Below are positions 15,331 to 23,971 of a stretch of 40,501 bases of DNA, piece after piece. The translations under genes and the position numbers were made by a program. The notes under the pieces were generated by a model that did not search any database, was not told where the DNA came from, and saw nothing but the letters and a program-made list of their open reading frames with translations. Origin of the DNA: Acidimicrobiaceae bacterium (GTDB lineage Bacteria > Actinomycetota > Acidimicrobiia > Acidimicrobiales > Ilumatobacteraceae). Every line of letters begins with the position of its first letter. The first letter of the stretch is position 1. Location: positions 1 to 40,501 of the forward strand of contig CANFUE010000016.1 in NCBI GenBank assembly GCA_947450115.1. The letters run 5' to 3'.

Positions 15331-16995
15331 ATGTCGGAAACTGCAAATGAACTCAGCGTGAACTGGGCAACACTATGGGAAGCACTCGCCGATGAACGAC
15401 CCAATGATATTGCAGTGGTGCTCGGCGCATCTGAAATTAAGTGGGGCGAACTTGATGAACGATCAGCACAACTCGCTTCTGTATTTTCTCAACAAGGAGT
15501 AGGTAGTGGCTCAAAAGTTGCACAACTTCTCTTCAACGACGCTGCTTATCTGGAATCTATTTACGCCCTTTTTAAACTTCGGGCAACGCCTGTCAACATC
15601 AACTACCGCTACCTGCAAAACGAAATCGCATATATTCTTAATAATTCTGAATCAGAGATGCTCGTGTATCACGCTTCTCTTGCCGAGAGAGTTGTTGGGT
15701 TAAAAGATCTCGTTCCAACGTTAAAAACTCTCGTGTGCGTGAATGATGTGGGCTCCCATTTTGAGCCAGAGGATGACCATCTCATCTATGAATCTGTTCT
15801 TACACGTGCGGTTCCTGCTGAGCGAATAGAGCGCTCAGGTGAGGATTTATTGTTCCTTTACACCGGGGGAACTACGGGTATGCCGAAAGGAGTGATGTGG
15901 AGGCACGTTGATCTTTTTGGCGCTCTTGCATATTCGGGATACCTCGCTTTGGGGCTTCCCATTCCCACCACGGTGCAACAAGTTGGACACACTGCCGCTC
16001 AGCTTGCTGCCGATGGGAAAAGCCCAACAAATCTTTGTGCTGCTCCACTCATGCATGGGGTGGCCCTATTTCTTGCAATGTCGAGTTTTGTACTTGGTGG
16101 GAAAGTCATTCTGCTCAAATCGCGCAAGTTCGATCCAAAAGAACTTATTGAGTTGTCTGAAAAATACTCTGTCACGCAGCTGTCAATTGTTGGCGATGCC
16201 TTTTCCAAACCAATCACTCGCTATTTGCAATCGATCGAAGATCAAGGCTCACCCCTACCAGTACTAGACAGCGTCATTCGCATCACGTCATCTGGAGCAA
16301 CATTTTCGGGCGATCAAAAGTCACTACTTCAAAAATTTATGCCTCATGCCACCATCATCGACATGCTTGGCGCAAGCGAAGGAGGACCTTTTGGCATTGC
16401 GATGACGGCCCCAAATGAGGACCCCATCGCTACGGCTGTTTTCATAGCGCCTCCTAACGCAACAACTTTCAACGATGAAACCTGGGAACCGCTTCCTCGT
16501 GGGAGTTCTGTTCCAGGAGTACTTGGAGTTTCAGGTCCGATGCCTCAGGGCTACTACAGAGATGAAGCTAAGTCGTCGCAAACATTCCGCGTCATCAACG
16601 GTGTGCGCTACACGATTCCAGGCGACTACGCCCTGATTGATACGAATGGGGTGATGCAGCTACTAGGTCGCGGTTCGGTGTGCATTAATAGCGGTGGAGA
16701 GAAGATTTACCCTGAAGAAGTTGAAGTTGTTGCGCGTTCCATTGCGGGCATTGCAGACTGCACTGTTGTTGGGGTCCCCGATGATCGATTTGGCAACGCC
16801 GTCACGGCCGTTGTGTCGCGCAGTCCTGGCTCAACCATTACTTCAGAGGAACTTCTTGCAGGAATGCGAAAAACGCTCGCCGCATATAAATGCCCTCGAC
16901 ATATTCTTTTTGTCGAAACTGTCTATAGAAGTCCGAGCGGAAAAGCCGATTACAACATCACCCGCGACGAGGCGATACAAATTCTTAAAATTTAG
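15331..16995 (+). CDS. Acyl-CoA synthetase (AMP-binding, FadD-like)
   Basis: 554 aa ANL-superfamily ligase. The P-loop YTGGTTGMPKG is at about 177-187, the A5-type motif in GASEGGPFG, the A8 hinge in GRGSVCINSGGEKIYPEEVE, and the A10 catalytic Lys in SPSGKADY (K538). All catalytic elements are present. It activates a carboxylic acid to its CoA thioester; the long N-terminal domain and overall pattern resemble actinobacterial FadD proteins for long-chain or steroid-side-chain acids. Divergent from the phosphatase gene across 52 bp that contain AAGTGCA twice (15298 and 15313). Its TAG overlaps the convergent PPOX gene stop by 4 bp. Confidence 0.88.
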   Translation: MSETANELSVNWATLWEALADERPNDIAVVLGASEIKWGELDERSAQLASVFSQQGVGSGSKVAQLLFNDAAYLESIYALFKLRATPVNINYRYLQNEIAYILNNSESEMLVYHASLAERVVGLKDLVPTLKTLVCVNDVGSHFEPEDDHLIYESVLTRAVPAERIERSGEDLLFLYTGGTTGMPKGVMWRHVDLFGALAYSGYLALGLPIPTTVQQVGHTAAQLAADGKSPTNLCAAPLMHGVALFLAMSSFVLGGKVILLKSRKFDPKELIELSEKYSVTQLSIVGDAFSKPITRYLQSIEDQGSPLPVLDSVIRITSSGATFSGDQKSLLQKFMPHATIIDMLGASEGGPFGIAMTAPNEDPIATAVFIAPPNATTFNDETWEPLPRGSSVPGVLGVSGPMPQGYYRDEAKSSQTFRVINGVRYTIPGDYALIDTNGVMQLLGRGSVCINSGGEKIYPEEVEVVARSIAGIADCTVVGVPDDRFGNAVTAVVSRSPGSTITSEELLAGMRKTLAAYKCPRHILFVETVYRSPSGKADYNITRDEAIQILKI

Positions 16996-17519
16996 TCAAC
17001 CTTAAGAATTCCTGCTTCGCGAGACTTTGTGGTTGCTGCACCCATCTTCTGGCCGTCGTAGCCAACTCGTAAACCTGGTGTCACTTCAATAACGATGCGA
17101 TCAGGTGAGTCGAGCATCATGGCGAATTCCTTCACACGATTTTCGCCGAACTTTTCATACAGTCTTTCAGCAAGAGCTCGGTAGAACCACTTCTTCGTAT
17201 CGACATCGTCAAGTACACGAGCGGTTCCCTTATAGGTAACCGTGCGGCTTCCGCCCATCTCCATACCTGTTGATGTGATGACGAGAGCAACACGTGGATC
17301 TCGACGGATTGCTGGAACACGTTTGCGATGCGCAGCTGATGTCATCCAAAACTTACCGTCAGCATAGAAGTAGCTCAAGATTGAGGCCATAGGAGACCCA
17401 TCTTTTGTGGTCCAGCAAAACGTTAATTCTTTTTGCTGTGACAGCATCAGAGTTTCAGTGTCTGCGTCGAGACCATAAACGGTGACGTCTTCGTAGTTGG
17501 TAATGAGTTTGTCTGCCAT
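16992..17519 (-). CDS. PPOX-class flavoprotein (pyridoxamine 5'-phosphate oxidase-like)
   Basis: 175 aa from ATG 17519; the frame extends 30 codons upstream into the SDR gene, but an AGGGG ribosome site directly precedes this ATG. Split-barrel features: LTFCWTTKDGSPMASILSYF, KFWMTSAAHRKRVPAIRRDPRVALVITS and IVIEVTPGLRVGYDGQKM. Probably FMN- or F420-binding. It follows the SDR gene on the same strand by 40 bp and may share its transcript, suggesting a joint redox function with SDR or acyl-CoA neighbours. Confidence 0.78.
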   Translation of the reverse strand: MADKLITNYEDVTVYGLDADTETLMLSQQKELTFCWTTKDGSPMASILSYFYADGKFWMTSAAHRKRVPAIRRDPRVALVITSTGMEMGGSRTVTYKGTARVLDDVDTKKWFYRALAERLYEKFGENRVKEFAMMLDSPDRIVIEVTPGLRVGYDGQKMGAATTKSREAGILKVD

Positions 17520-17559
17520 ATCCCCTGCTTGTTTAGATCGTGTTAATAAATTACTTGAA

Positions 17560-18333
17560 TTATTCTTTATCGCGTAAGTTGAAGTGGGCGGCATGAGCTG
17601 AGTGCCCACCGTCGACCATCAAAGTTGTTCCGGTAATAAACGAGGCTGCTGGTGAGGCGAGGAAATAGAAAGCCTCGGCTAGTTCATTTGGCTGACCCCA
17701 GCGTCGCAGTGGTATCCGCTTTGCCATTTCATCCATCGCCCCGGGAAGATTCTTGAGTCGTTCAGTGATACCGGTTTCTACGGGGCCAGGAGCAACACCA
17801 TTGACCCGAATTCCATACACACCGAGATCAACAGCGGCAGCTCGTACCAAGTTAAATACGGCAGCCTTGGATGCGTTGTAAGCGTAATTACCTGGGTCAC
17901 CGCGCAGACCTGATGTTGATGCCGTAGCCAAGATGGCTCCAGATCCTGCCTTTTTCATAACTGCAGCGGCGTAACGAATGCCGAGCATCACTCCTGTGAC
18001 ATTGACCGCCATGATGCGTTCGAATTTCTCAACAGCTCCGTCGTCATCCCAAGGCAGTGTTCCCACCATCCCGGCGTTTAAAACCGATACAGATAAGCCA
18101 CCGAAATGCGAGACGGCCGCATCCACCAATGCCGCGTTGTGGTCTGCAGATGACACGTCGCCAGCGAGGGCGAGAAATGACTTGGCATTAGGGGCCGTAT
18201 TGACCCAATGCAGACTCTCACTCGACAGGTCATTGACAACCACCTGGTAACCGCGAGAAGCAAAAAGCTCCGCCGTCGCCCTTCCAATGCCTGAACCAGC
18301 TCCTGTAACAATTGCGACTTCGCTACGACTCAT
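17560..18333 (-). CDS. SDR family oxidoreductase
   Basis: 257 aa classical short-chain dehydrogenase: cofactor loop TGAGSGIG (10-17), NAG (86-88), catalytic S139, Y152 and K156 (YNASK), PGPVETG, and the C-terminal ITGTTLMVDGG. The D35 after the second strand (VVVNDLSS) favours NAD(H). A complete active enzyme; alcohol or ketone substrate unknown, though the acyl-CoA synthetase nearby suggests lipid or hydroxyacyl chemistry. Divergent from a second SDR. Confidence 0.88.
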   Translation of the reverse strand: MSRSEVAIVTGAGSGIGRATAELFASRGYQVVVNDLSSESLHWVNTAPNAKSFLALAGDVSSADHNAALVDAAVSHFGGLSVSVLNAGMVGTLPWDDDGAVEKFERIMAVNVTGVMLGIRYAAAVMKKAGSGAILATASTSGLRGDPGNYAYNASKAAVFNLVRAAAVDLGVYGIRVNGVAPGPVETGITERLKNLPGAMDEMAKRIPLRRWGQPNELAEAFYFLASPAASFITGTTLMVDGGHSAHAAHFNLRDKE

Positions 18334-18339
18334 CCTCGT

Positions 18340-18345
18340 ACCCTA
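18340..18345 (-). promoter_or_regulatory. -10 box TAGGGT, leaderless start of SDR gene
   Basis: Minus-strand TAGGGT, 6 nt, ATG at 18333. Confidence 0.5.
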
Positions 18346-18382
18346 TGCTGGAGCACATAGTCATCTAGTACTGGGGGAAATT

Positions 18383-19135
18383 ATGGATCTTGGATTGCGT
18401 GGAAAAAAGGCCATCGTTACCGGAGGCAAGCGTGGATTAGGTTTTGCGATCGCAACTCTGCTGGCCACCGAAGGCGCCGATATTGCAATTTGTGCACGTG
18501 GCGACGTCAGTGAATCAGTCAAGGCACTCTCTGCACACGGCACCAAAGTTGTCGGAGCGGGAATCGATGCCTCAAATGGCGACGAATACAAAGCTTGGTT
18601 GACCACCGCCAGTGAGCAACTCGGTGGATGCGACATTTTCATTCACAACATGTCAGGAGCGTCTGGCCGCGGCGAAGAGCAGTGGACCAAGAACCTTGAT
18701 CTCGACGTGTTAGGGCTCGTGCGCGCTCAAGAAGTGTTGGCTCCCATCATGGAAGCCGGTGGCGGCGGATCCATCGTGTGTTTGTCAACAATTGCAGCTC
18801 AGGAAGAATTTGCCGGACCTGGCAGTTTCGGACCAATGAAGGCTGCAATGACTGCATACGCAAACAACTTGGCTCAGTCGTTAGCGGGCAAGAACATTCG
18901 CGTCAACATCGTTTCTCCAGGACCTGTCTATTTCGACGGCGGTAACTGGGACACCATCAAGACTCACATGGAAGATTTCTACAAAGCAACTGTTGCAAAG
19001 ATGCCCATTAAGCGACTCGGAGAACCTCAAGAAGTTGCAAATGTGGTCGCATTCCTTGCTTCCCCTGCGGCAAGCTTGGTTACTGGCAGCAACGTAACTG
19101 TTGATGGTGGATACACAAAGCGCATCAAGTTCTAA
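18383..19135 (+). CDS. SDR family protein with Tyr-to-Phe at the catalytic position
   Basis: 250 aa from ATG 18383, preceded by GGGGGAAA; an upstream in-frame ATG at 18287 would reach into the divergent gene. Rossmann loop TGGKRGLG (13-20), NMSG in place of NNAG (89-92), S135 and K153 are present, but the residue aligning with the catalytic Tyr is F149 (codon TTC, 18827-18829) in SFGPMKAAM. C-terminal VTGSNVTVDGGY is typical. Either the enzyme uses another proton donor or it is a non-redox or binding paralogue. Three bp upstream of the zinc dehydrogenase gene, so co-expressed. Confidence 0.85.
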   Translation: MDLGLRGKKAIVTGGKRGLGFAIATLLATEGADIAICARGDVSESVKALSAHGTKVVGAGIDASNGDEYKAWLTTASEQLGGCDIFIHNMSGASGRGEEQWTKNLDLDVLGLVRAQEVLAPIMEAGGGGSIVCLSTIAAQEEFAGPGSFGPMKAAMTAYANNLAQSLAGKNIRVNIVSPGPVYFDGGNWDTIKTHMEDFYKATVAKMPIKRLGEPQEVANVVAFLASPAASLVTGSNVTVDGGYTKRIKF

Positions 19136-19138
19136 ACC

Positions 19139-20158
19139 ATGAAAGCTGGTCTCGTTACAGGTCATCGCACATTCACCATTGTTGATGTACCCGAACCAGA
19201 AGTTTCATTAGGAAAAGCAGTCGTACACGTCGATAGTTGCGGCATCTGTGGAACCGACCTACATGGATTTCTTTCTCATGATCCGTACAACCCTGCAATT
19301 TGTGGTCACGAATTTTCAGGGACAGTAGCTGGTGTATCAAAGGAAATCAGCCACATCCACGAAGGCGACCGTGTGGTATGCGCAATAGCACCGGCATGTG
19401 GTCGTTGCCCGCAGTGTTTAGGTGGCCAAAGCAACTACTGCATGTACGCATTTTTGGGAATGATCGGTCGAGACCCACTTGCTCCACCTCACGGTGGTTT
19501 CGCACCTCGCGTCGCTCTCGATGCAATGCGACTTGTGAAAACCAACAGCGCCTTAACGCCTTCACAGGCATCAATTGTGGAGCCCGCAACTGTTGCTTAC
19601 CATGCAGTAATGCGGTCTCTCCCGCGTCCCGATCAAGAAGCAGTTGTGCAGGGCTGTGGTCCTATTGGTCTTCTCACTTTGCAAGCAGCTAATGCCGCTG
19701 GTGCTGGGCGCGTGGTTGCCATTGAACCAAATGCGCTGCGCAGAGAAAAGGCTCTTGCGGTTGGAGCACACGAGGCAATTACGCCCGAAGAAGCAAAAGA
19801 GCGCTACTCCAGTAAGGGTGCCGACCTCATCTTCGAATGCGCCGGAATCGCACCTACCATCCAATCAGCCGTCGACATGATTCGCCGTGGCGGTGTGGTC
19901 AATCTCGTTGGCCTAGCGAGCGGATCAGCCTCAATTAATCCGCATACCTGGCTACTCAAGGAAGCAATCGTTGTTTCCTCGCTTGGCTATATGCACCATG
20001 AATTCTCTGATGTTATGGACCTCATTGCAGATGGTCGTATTCTCGTGGATCCGCTGCACGATAAAACAGTGTCACTCGAAGAATTGCCAGCCGCTATTGA
20101 GGCCTTAGCCGACAACCCATCTAGCGCTGTGAAAATTTTGGTTGACCCCAACTCTTAA
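19139..20158 (+). CDS. Zinc-dependent alcohol dehydrogenase (MDR family)
   Basis: 339 aa medium-chain dehydrogenase. Catalytic zinc site CGICGTDLH (C37) with GHE (H57, E58), structural zinc Cys at 87, 90, 93 and 101 (CGRCPQCLGG...C), and the NAD loop GCGPIG (about 172-177). Closest in style to threonine/sorbitol/butanediol dehydrogenases. Forms a pair with the Phe-variant SDR 3 bp upstream. Its stop is 3 bp from the convergent lipoprotein gene. Confidence 0.88.
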   Translation: MKAGLVTGHRTFTIVDVPEPEVSLGKAVVHVDSCGICGTDLHGFLSHDPYNPAICGHEFSGTVAGVSKEISHIHEGDRVVCAIAPACGRCPQCLGGQSNYCMYAFLGMIGRDPLAPPHGGFAPRVALDAMRLVKTNSALTPSQASIVEPATVAYHAVMRSLPRPDQEAVVQGCGPIGLLTLQAANAAGAGRVVAIEPNALRREKALAVGAHEAITPEEAKERYSSKGADLIFECAGIAPTIQSAVDMIRRGGVVNLVGLASGSASINPHTWLLKEAIVVSSLGYMHHEFSDVMDLIADGRILVDPLHDKTVSLEELPAAIEALADNPSSAVKILVDPNS

Positions 20159-20161
20159 ATA

Positions 20162-20905
20162 TCAGCCACTCACAGTTGTTGTGGAAATATCAATTCCGCA
20201 AGCCGTAAATATCGCGTTCAACGATTGGTCGATACTGTTCCCGATGGTCGGCATCTGAGAACTTGATTGCGCCTTTTCGCCAAGACAGCGCGCGACTTCA
20301 TTAGATACTTTAATTCCCAGAGATTCTGCAATCGTGATACCCAAAGCAATGTTTTCGCTCGCAGCAGGTGGATCGGGGTTGATGCGATCATTCACAGAGG
20401 CAAGAAGCGAAGTGGAAGTTGCGACAGTGTCGATTGCGCTATCGGGCGGGGCAAAGTTGGTTGGTACGTCGGAGCCACAATTTTTCAAAAGAAAGTCGGC
20501 CACGCGTGCAAGATGTCTGGTGGTTGTTACAGAAGAAAATTCACTGAGTGTTTGGCTTATAAAACTATTGGTTGCAGCCACTGTGGAATCCCAATACAGA
20601 GTCGACATTTCATCGAAAAGAGTTTGATTGATTCTCACCAAGTAGGCAAAATCAGCGTCTAATGAAGACGGTGCAATATCTTGAGAAACCATCAGTGCGT
20701 TGAGATCATCAAGTAGCTGAGATTTGAGAGTCGGTCCGTTAGAAGACGAGAATATTTTCCCCATATTTCCGATATTTTCGCTCGCTGTGTTGACTCTGCT
20801 CGACCTTTCACACAACGAATTTTTCTGAATAGCGCCAGCACTGCAACCTGCTATGAAAGCAATGAGCAACGACGAAGCGAAGACAACTGAACACTTGCGC
20901 CACAT
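20162..20905 (-). CDS. Putative lipoprotein of unknown function
   Basis: 247 aa. N-terminal signal with lipobox IAGC (C21 would be the lipidated residue) after a hydrophobic core. The remainder is polar, Ser/Thr/Asn-rich and mostly helical in appearance, with a few Cys (C32, in KNCGSD, ARCLG, FTACGID). I recognise no domain. Single gene with its own TAAACT box, divergent from DoxX. Confidence 0.7.
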   Translation of the reverse strand: MWRKCSVVFASSLLIAFIAGCSAGAIQKNSLCERSSRVNTASENIGNMGKIFSSSNGPTLKSQLLDDLNALMVSQDIAPSSLDADFAYLVRINQTLFDEMSTLYWDSTVAATNSFISQTLSEFSSVTTTRHLARVADFLLKNCGSDVPTNFAPPDSAIDTVATSTSLLASVNDRINPDPPAASENIALGITIAESLGIKVSNEVARCLGEKAQSSSQMPTIGNSIDQSLNAIFTACGIDISTTTVSG

Positions 20906-20911
20906 ATACCG

Positions 20912-20917
20912 AGTTTA
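20912..20917 (-). promoter_or_regulatory. -10 box TAAACT, leaderless start of lipoprotein gene
   Basis: Minus-strand TAAACT, 6 nt, ATG at 20905. Confidence 0.5.
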
Positions 20918-20953
20918 AGCATTACTCCATTGGCGAGAGGGCATCAAACCCTC

Positions 20954-20959
20954 TAACGT
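20954..20959 (+). promoter_or_regulatory. -10 box TAACGT, leaderless start of DoxX gene
   Basis: TAACGT, 6 nt, ATG at 20966. A TTGGCG element 18 nt upstream is a possible -35. The inverted repeat AGAGGG/CCCTCT (20936-20941 and 20949-20954) reaches the first base of the box and could be an operator. Confidence 0.5.
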
Positions 20960-20965
20960 GGCTGT

Positions 20966-21469
20966 ATGACGACCATTGATCTCTGTTCGGTTCTTCTGCG
21001 CCTGGCACTGGGCGCAATGATCACTCTCCACGGCTTCAACAAGATGAAAAATAGTGCGAGCCTCAATGGTACGGGTCAATGGTTTGGCTCTATTGGCATG
21101 CGGCACCCCAAGAAGCAAGCCATTGCAGCATCGCTCACAGAAACCTCAAGCGGAGTATTCATACTTTTAGGGCTCGCCACCCCAATTGCTTGCGCGGCCC
21201 TTATCGCAACAATGGCTGTTGCAATCATTGTTTCACATCGAAAATCAGGATTCTTTATATTCAATGAAGGTCAAGGATGGGAATACTGCGCCTTCATCAT
21301 TGTTACGTCGTTAGCACTAGCAACTATTGGTTCAGGGAAATATTCACTCGATCATATTTTTAAAATATTTAATAGCGGAATGCGCCCCGTTGCGATTTGT
21401 GCTGTTCTAGCAATCACCGGATCCGTTTTACATATTGCTCTCTTTTATCGACCTAAGTCCAACAAGTAA
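20966..21469 (+). CDS. DoxX family membrane protein
   Basis: 167 aa with four main hydrophobic segments. RLALGAMITLHGFNKM at the N-terminus, LTETSSGVFILLGLATP, and GFFIFNEGQGWEYCAFII followed by GSGKYSLD match the DoxX/quinol-oxidase-like family. DoxX proteins are membrane components tied to thiol or quinone redox balance; the precise role here is unknown. Followed after 17 bp by a membrane-anchored unknown gene. Confidence 0.82.
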   Translation: MTTIDLCSVLLRLALGAMITLHGFNKMKNSASLNGTGQWFGSIGMRHPKKQAIAASLTETSSGVFILLGLATPIACAALIATMAVAIIVSHRKSGFFIFNEGQGWEYCAFIIVTSLALATIGSGKYSLDHIFKIFNSGMRPVAICAVLAITGSVLHIALFYRPKSNK

Positions 21470-21486
21470 GTGGAGTAACCCCTGCA

Positions 21487-22002
21487 GTGAATCGCCGTAT
21501 CTATAAGCCCATCATCATTGTTATCTGCCTACTAATCGGAGCAATGTGGATCTATGCGTTGTTTTTTGCGAGCAAAGTATCGGTCAACAAAATAGGTGAC
21601 AAAACTTGGAAAGTGAATGCCGAAAGTATTTGTGCCAGCTCTATTAAAGAACGCGCTGCCCTCATTGACTTGCGAAAAGTAAAAGATTCTGGTCCGAACG
21701 CATTAGCAGAAAGAGCCGCCCTCATAGACAAGGCAACGAAGTCTCTAGAAAACGCAATCGACGGGCTAGCTGCACTCTCTGTGTCAGATGACAAAGGCAA
21801 GGCACTTATTCCACTGTGGATTTCTGATTATCGAATATATATTTCTGATAGATACGCATATACCGATGAATTGCGCAACGGAATAAACCGCCCATTTGCC
21901 GAAACAGTAACTGAAGGAATTCCCATTAGCGAAAAAATCGCAACCTTTGCCGCTGATAATGCAGTCTCAAGTTGTATTCCGCCTATTGATCTTTCGGTGT
22001 AG
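21487..22002 (+). CDS. Membrane-anchored protein of unknown function
   Basis: 171 aa starting at GTG 21487. One hydrophobic segment at about residues 8-28 after a basic N-terminus, then an extracytoplasmic, helix-rich domain with two Cys (in SICASS and SSCIPP) that could pair. The internal pair ERAALIDLRK and ERAALIDKAT is a near-repeat about 20 residues apart. No family recognised. Probably co-transcribed with DoxX; its 3' end overlaps the convergent acyltransferase by 20 bp. Confidence 0.65.
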   Translation: MNRRIYKPIIIVICLLIGAMWIYALFFASKVSVNKIGDKTWKVNAESICASSIKERAALIDLRKVKDSGPNALAERAALIDKATKSLENAIDGLAALSVSDDKGKALIPLWISDYRIYISDRYAYTDELRNGINRPFAETVTEGIPISEKIATFAADNAVSSCIPPIDLSV

Positions 22003-22609
22003 CAACCCAACCTTCGCCTTCGCGATATTTTTTAATAACACGTGCAGGAGATCCCACCGCAACCGAATAATCGGGAATGGTTCCGCTCACAACAGACTGA
22101 GCACCAATAACCACGTGTTCTCCAATATTTGACCCAGGAAGAACAACACTGCCGTGACCGATCCAACTTCCCTTGCCAATACGCACCGCACGCTCTGGTT
22201 GACTTTGCTGTGATATGGGACGTGCAACATCTTCATAGCCATGATTTTGGTCGGTGATATACACATGATGTCCGGTCCAAACATCGTCTTCGATGAGTAT
22301 GGAAAAGTGACCCACAATGCCGCTGCCGCGTCCTATTAAACACCGGTCTCCAATGCTGACGACAGGCGAGACAACGCACTGCTGCCCAGGGATCATTCCT
22401 GCTGAAAGCGCAACGTGCTCACCAATCATCGTGTCATTTCCGATTGAAATGTATTGTTCGTTGAAGATTGTGGTTTGCGGAAAACATATGACGCTGCGCT
22501 CTCCGAAGTGAGCAAACTTCTTTCCCGAAGCATTATGAGCTCCGATTGCGCCGTACAGCACCATTCGCTGACGTAATGAGTGCACCAACTGATGCAGAAG
22601 GTTGTTCAT
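21983..22609 (-). CDS. Acyltransferase with left-handed beta-helix (hexapeptide repeats)
   Basis: 208 aa from ATG 22609, which has AGGAA about 7 nt upstream (the upstream GTG is rejected). Hexapeptide turns run through SIGNDTMIGEHV, SIGDRCLIGRGSGIVG, IEDDVWTGHHVYI, IGKGSWIGHGSVV and IGEHVVIGAQSVV. DQNHGYEDVARP holds the likely catalytic His as in maltose/galactoside or WcaF-like O-acetyltransferases. It probably acetylates a sugar or surface glycan. A TAGATT box at 22631-22636 (minus strand) fits a short leader. Confidence 0.85.
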   Translation of the reverse strand: MNNLLHQLVHSLRQRMVLYGAIGAHNASGKKFAHFGERSVICFPQTTIFNEQYISIGNDTMIGEHVALSAGMIPGQQCVVSPVVSIGDRCLIGRGSGIVGHFSILIEDDVWTGHHVYITDQNHGYEDVARPISQQSQPERAVRIGKGSWIGHGSVVLPGSNIGEHVVIGAQSVVSGTIPDYSVAVGSPARVIKKYREGEGWVATPKDQ

Positions 22610-22651
22610 TCGTAAGTTCCTCACGTGTGAAATCTACCCAAAAGAACGAGT

Positions 22652-22657
22652 TACGCT
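22652..22657 (+). promoter_or_regulatory. -10 box TACGCT, leaderless GTG start of ThuA-like gene
   Basis: TACGCT, 6 nt, GTG at 22664. Confidence 0.45.
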
Positions 22658-22663
22658 CTCTTC

Positions 22664-23470
22664 GTGAGTTCTATTGCTGTTACGTGGATCGTCGGGGGTC
22701 ACCCCTATGACGAAAATGCCTTTGACGAAATGCTGAAGAGCCTCGATGGTATTGAATCTGATATTTGTGAATGGCCCGAAGCATCGTCGCTCTTTACAGC
22801 GCAGGGCATTCAAGAATTTCATCGCGAAGGTCGCATACTTGCTCTGTACGACCTTCCCGGAATTCAATTCAACCGCGGGAGCGAACCAAACCTCATAGAT
22901 CCCTCATCAGACATCGTTCAAGCGTGGGAACACATTGTGGCGCTGGGTGTACCGATTTTGGCCATGCATCATGCCATCGCTTCTTGGCCCACCTGGCCTT
23001 TTTTCGCAGAATTACTAAAAGGACGTTTCCATTATGTGCCAGCGCGACTGCGCGGGCTCGAATACACCGATAGCGGATGGGCGAACCCTGTGCGTCAAAT
23101 GTTCGATGTTGTGCTCCCCGACCACCCGATCTGCAATGGGCTTCCCGAGCATTTCGAGCTAACAGATGAAACCTATCTCTGTCCTGTTTTCGAAAAGGAA
23201 GTTACTGCGCTCATCACTACTCGTGCCTCGAGAGAAACGACGGAATTCTCTTCAGCTTACGCAGCTATACGCCGAGCCGACCAAGGCAATTGGCAGCACA
23301 AACCTGAATCGCATCTTGTCGCTTGGACACATCAATACGAGAAGAGCACTGTGGTCTATCTGCAACCTGGAGATGGTCCACTTGCATTCGGCAATATCCA
23401 TTACCGCAAACTCATTGGTAACACAATGAATTGGCTCGAACAAGAAAGACTACGCACAAATGAAGAATGA
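22664..23470 (+). CDS. ThuA-like (trehalose utilisation domain) protein
   Basis: 268 aa starting at GTG 22664. Class I glutamine-amidotransferase-like ThuA fold: TWIVGGHPYDENAFDEML at the N-terminus, ILALYDLPGIQFNRG, GVPILAMHHAIASWPTWPFF and DHPICNGLPEHFELTDETYLC, ending with ALAFGNIHYRKLIGNTMNWL. ThuA proteins are linked to sugar or trehalose metabolism, though their reaction is poorly defined. Overlaps the next SnoaL-like gene by 11 bp. Confidence 0.82.
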   Translation: MSSIAVTWIVGGHPYDENAFDEMLKSLDGIESDICEWPEASSLFTAQGIQEFHREGRILALYDLPGIQFNRGSEPNLIDPSSDIVQAWEHIVALGVPILAMHHAIASWPTWPFFAELLKGRFHYVPARLRGLEYTDSGWANPVRQMFDVVLPDHPICNGLPEHFELTDETYLCPVFEKEVTALITTRASRETTEFSSAYAAIRRADQGNWQHKPESHLVAWTHQYEKSTVVYLQPGDGPLAFGNIHYRKLIGNTMNWLEQERLRTNEE

Positions 23471-23966
23471 AAAAACCCAAAAATTGTCTGCTCGTTACGA
23501 CATCATTCAGGTGAGTTACAAATATGCAATGGGGATAGACCATCGCCAATGGGACCTGTACGAAACTTGTTTCGCAGACGAATGCGTATTTGACTTCTCA
23601 TCTTTTTCCGGCAAGCCAGCCATCACACTCACCGCCCAACAATGGCGCAATAACGTGCAATCACTCAATGGCAACTTTGATGCAACCGCTCACCAAATGA
23701 CAAACCATGTCATTACTAAGCTGAAGAAAAAGAGCGCTACCTGCGTGACAGAACTCAGAGCACAACATTGGTTTTCGCCAGAAACCATGGTTTTGCTCGG
23801 GCATGCGAGTGAAATGAATTGGTGCGAACTTGGTGGTCATTACACCAATGATCTCGTGCGAGAAGGTAAAACTTGGAAAATTGCACGCTGTGAGCTCACT
23901 GTGCGTTGGCGATTGGGCAACGAGGCAATATTTGAAATGGCTCGGGGAAGAAATACTGCTCAGTAA
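23460..23966 (+). CDS. SnoaL/NTF2-like protein
   Basis: 168 aa. SARYDIIQVSYKYAMGIDHRQWDLYETCFADECVFDFS is the classic N-terminal helix and first strand of SnoaL-like proteins, followed by HQMTNHVI and ending with the strands GHYTNDLVREGKTWKIARCELTVRW. Conserved His/Asp in the pocket suggest an enzyme. ATG lies inside the end of the ThuA gene, so the two are translationally coupled and may act on the same substrate. Confidence 0.8.
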   Translation: MKNEKTQKLSARYDIIQVSYKYAMGIDHRQWDLYETCFADECVFDFSSFSGKPAITLTAQQWRNNVQSLNGNFDATAHQMTNHVITKLKKKSATCVTELRAQHWFSPETMVLLGHASEMNWCELGGHYTNDLVREGKTWKIARCELTVRWRLGNEAIFEMARGRNTAQ

Positions 23967-23971
23967 CCACT

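Noticed and set aside
18287-18382. ATG start extending the second SDR by 32 residues
   Set aside because: It would overlap the divergent SDR gene and its promoter; ATG 18383 has a strong GGGGGAAA site and begins the Rossmann fold correctly.
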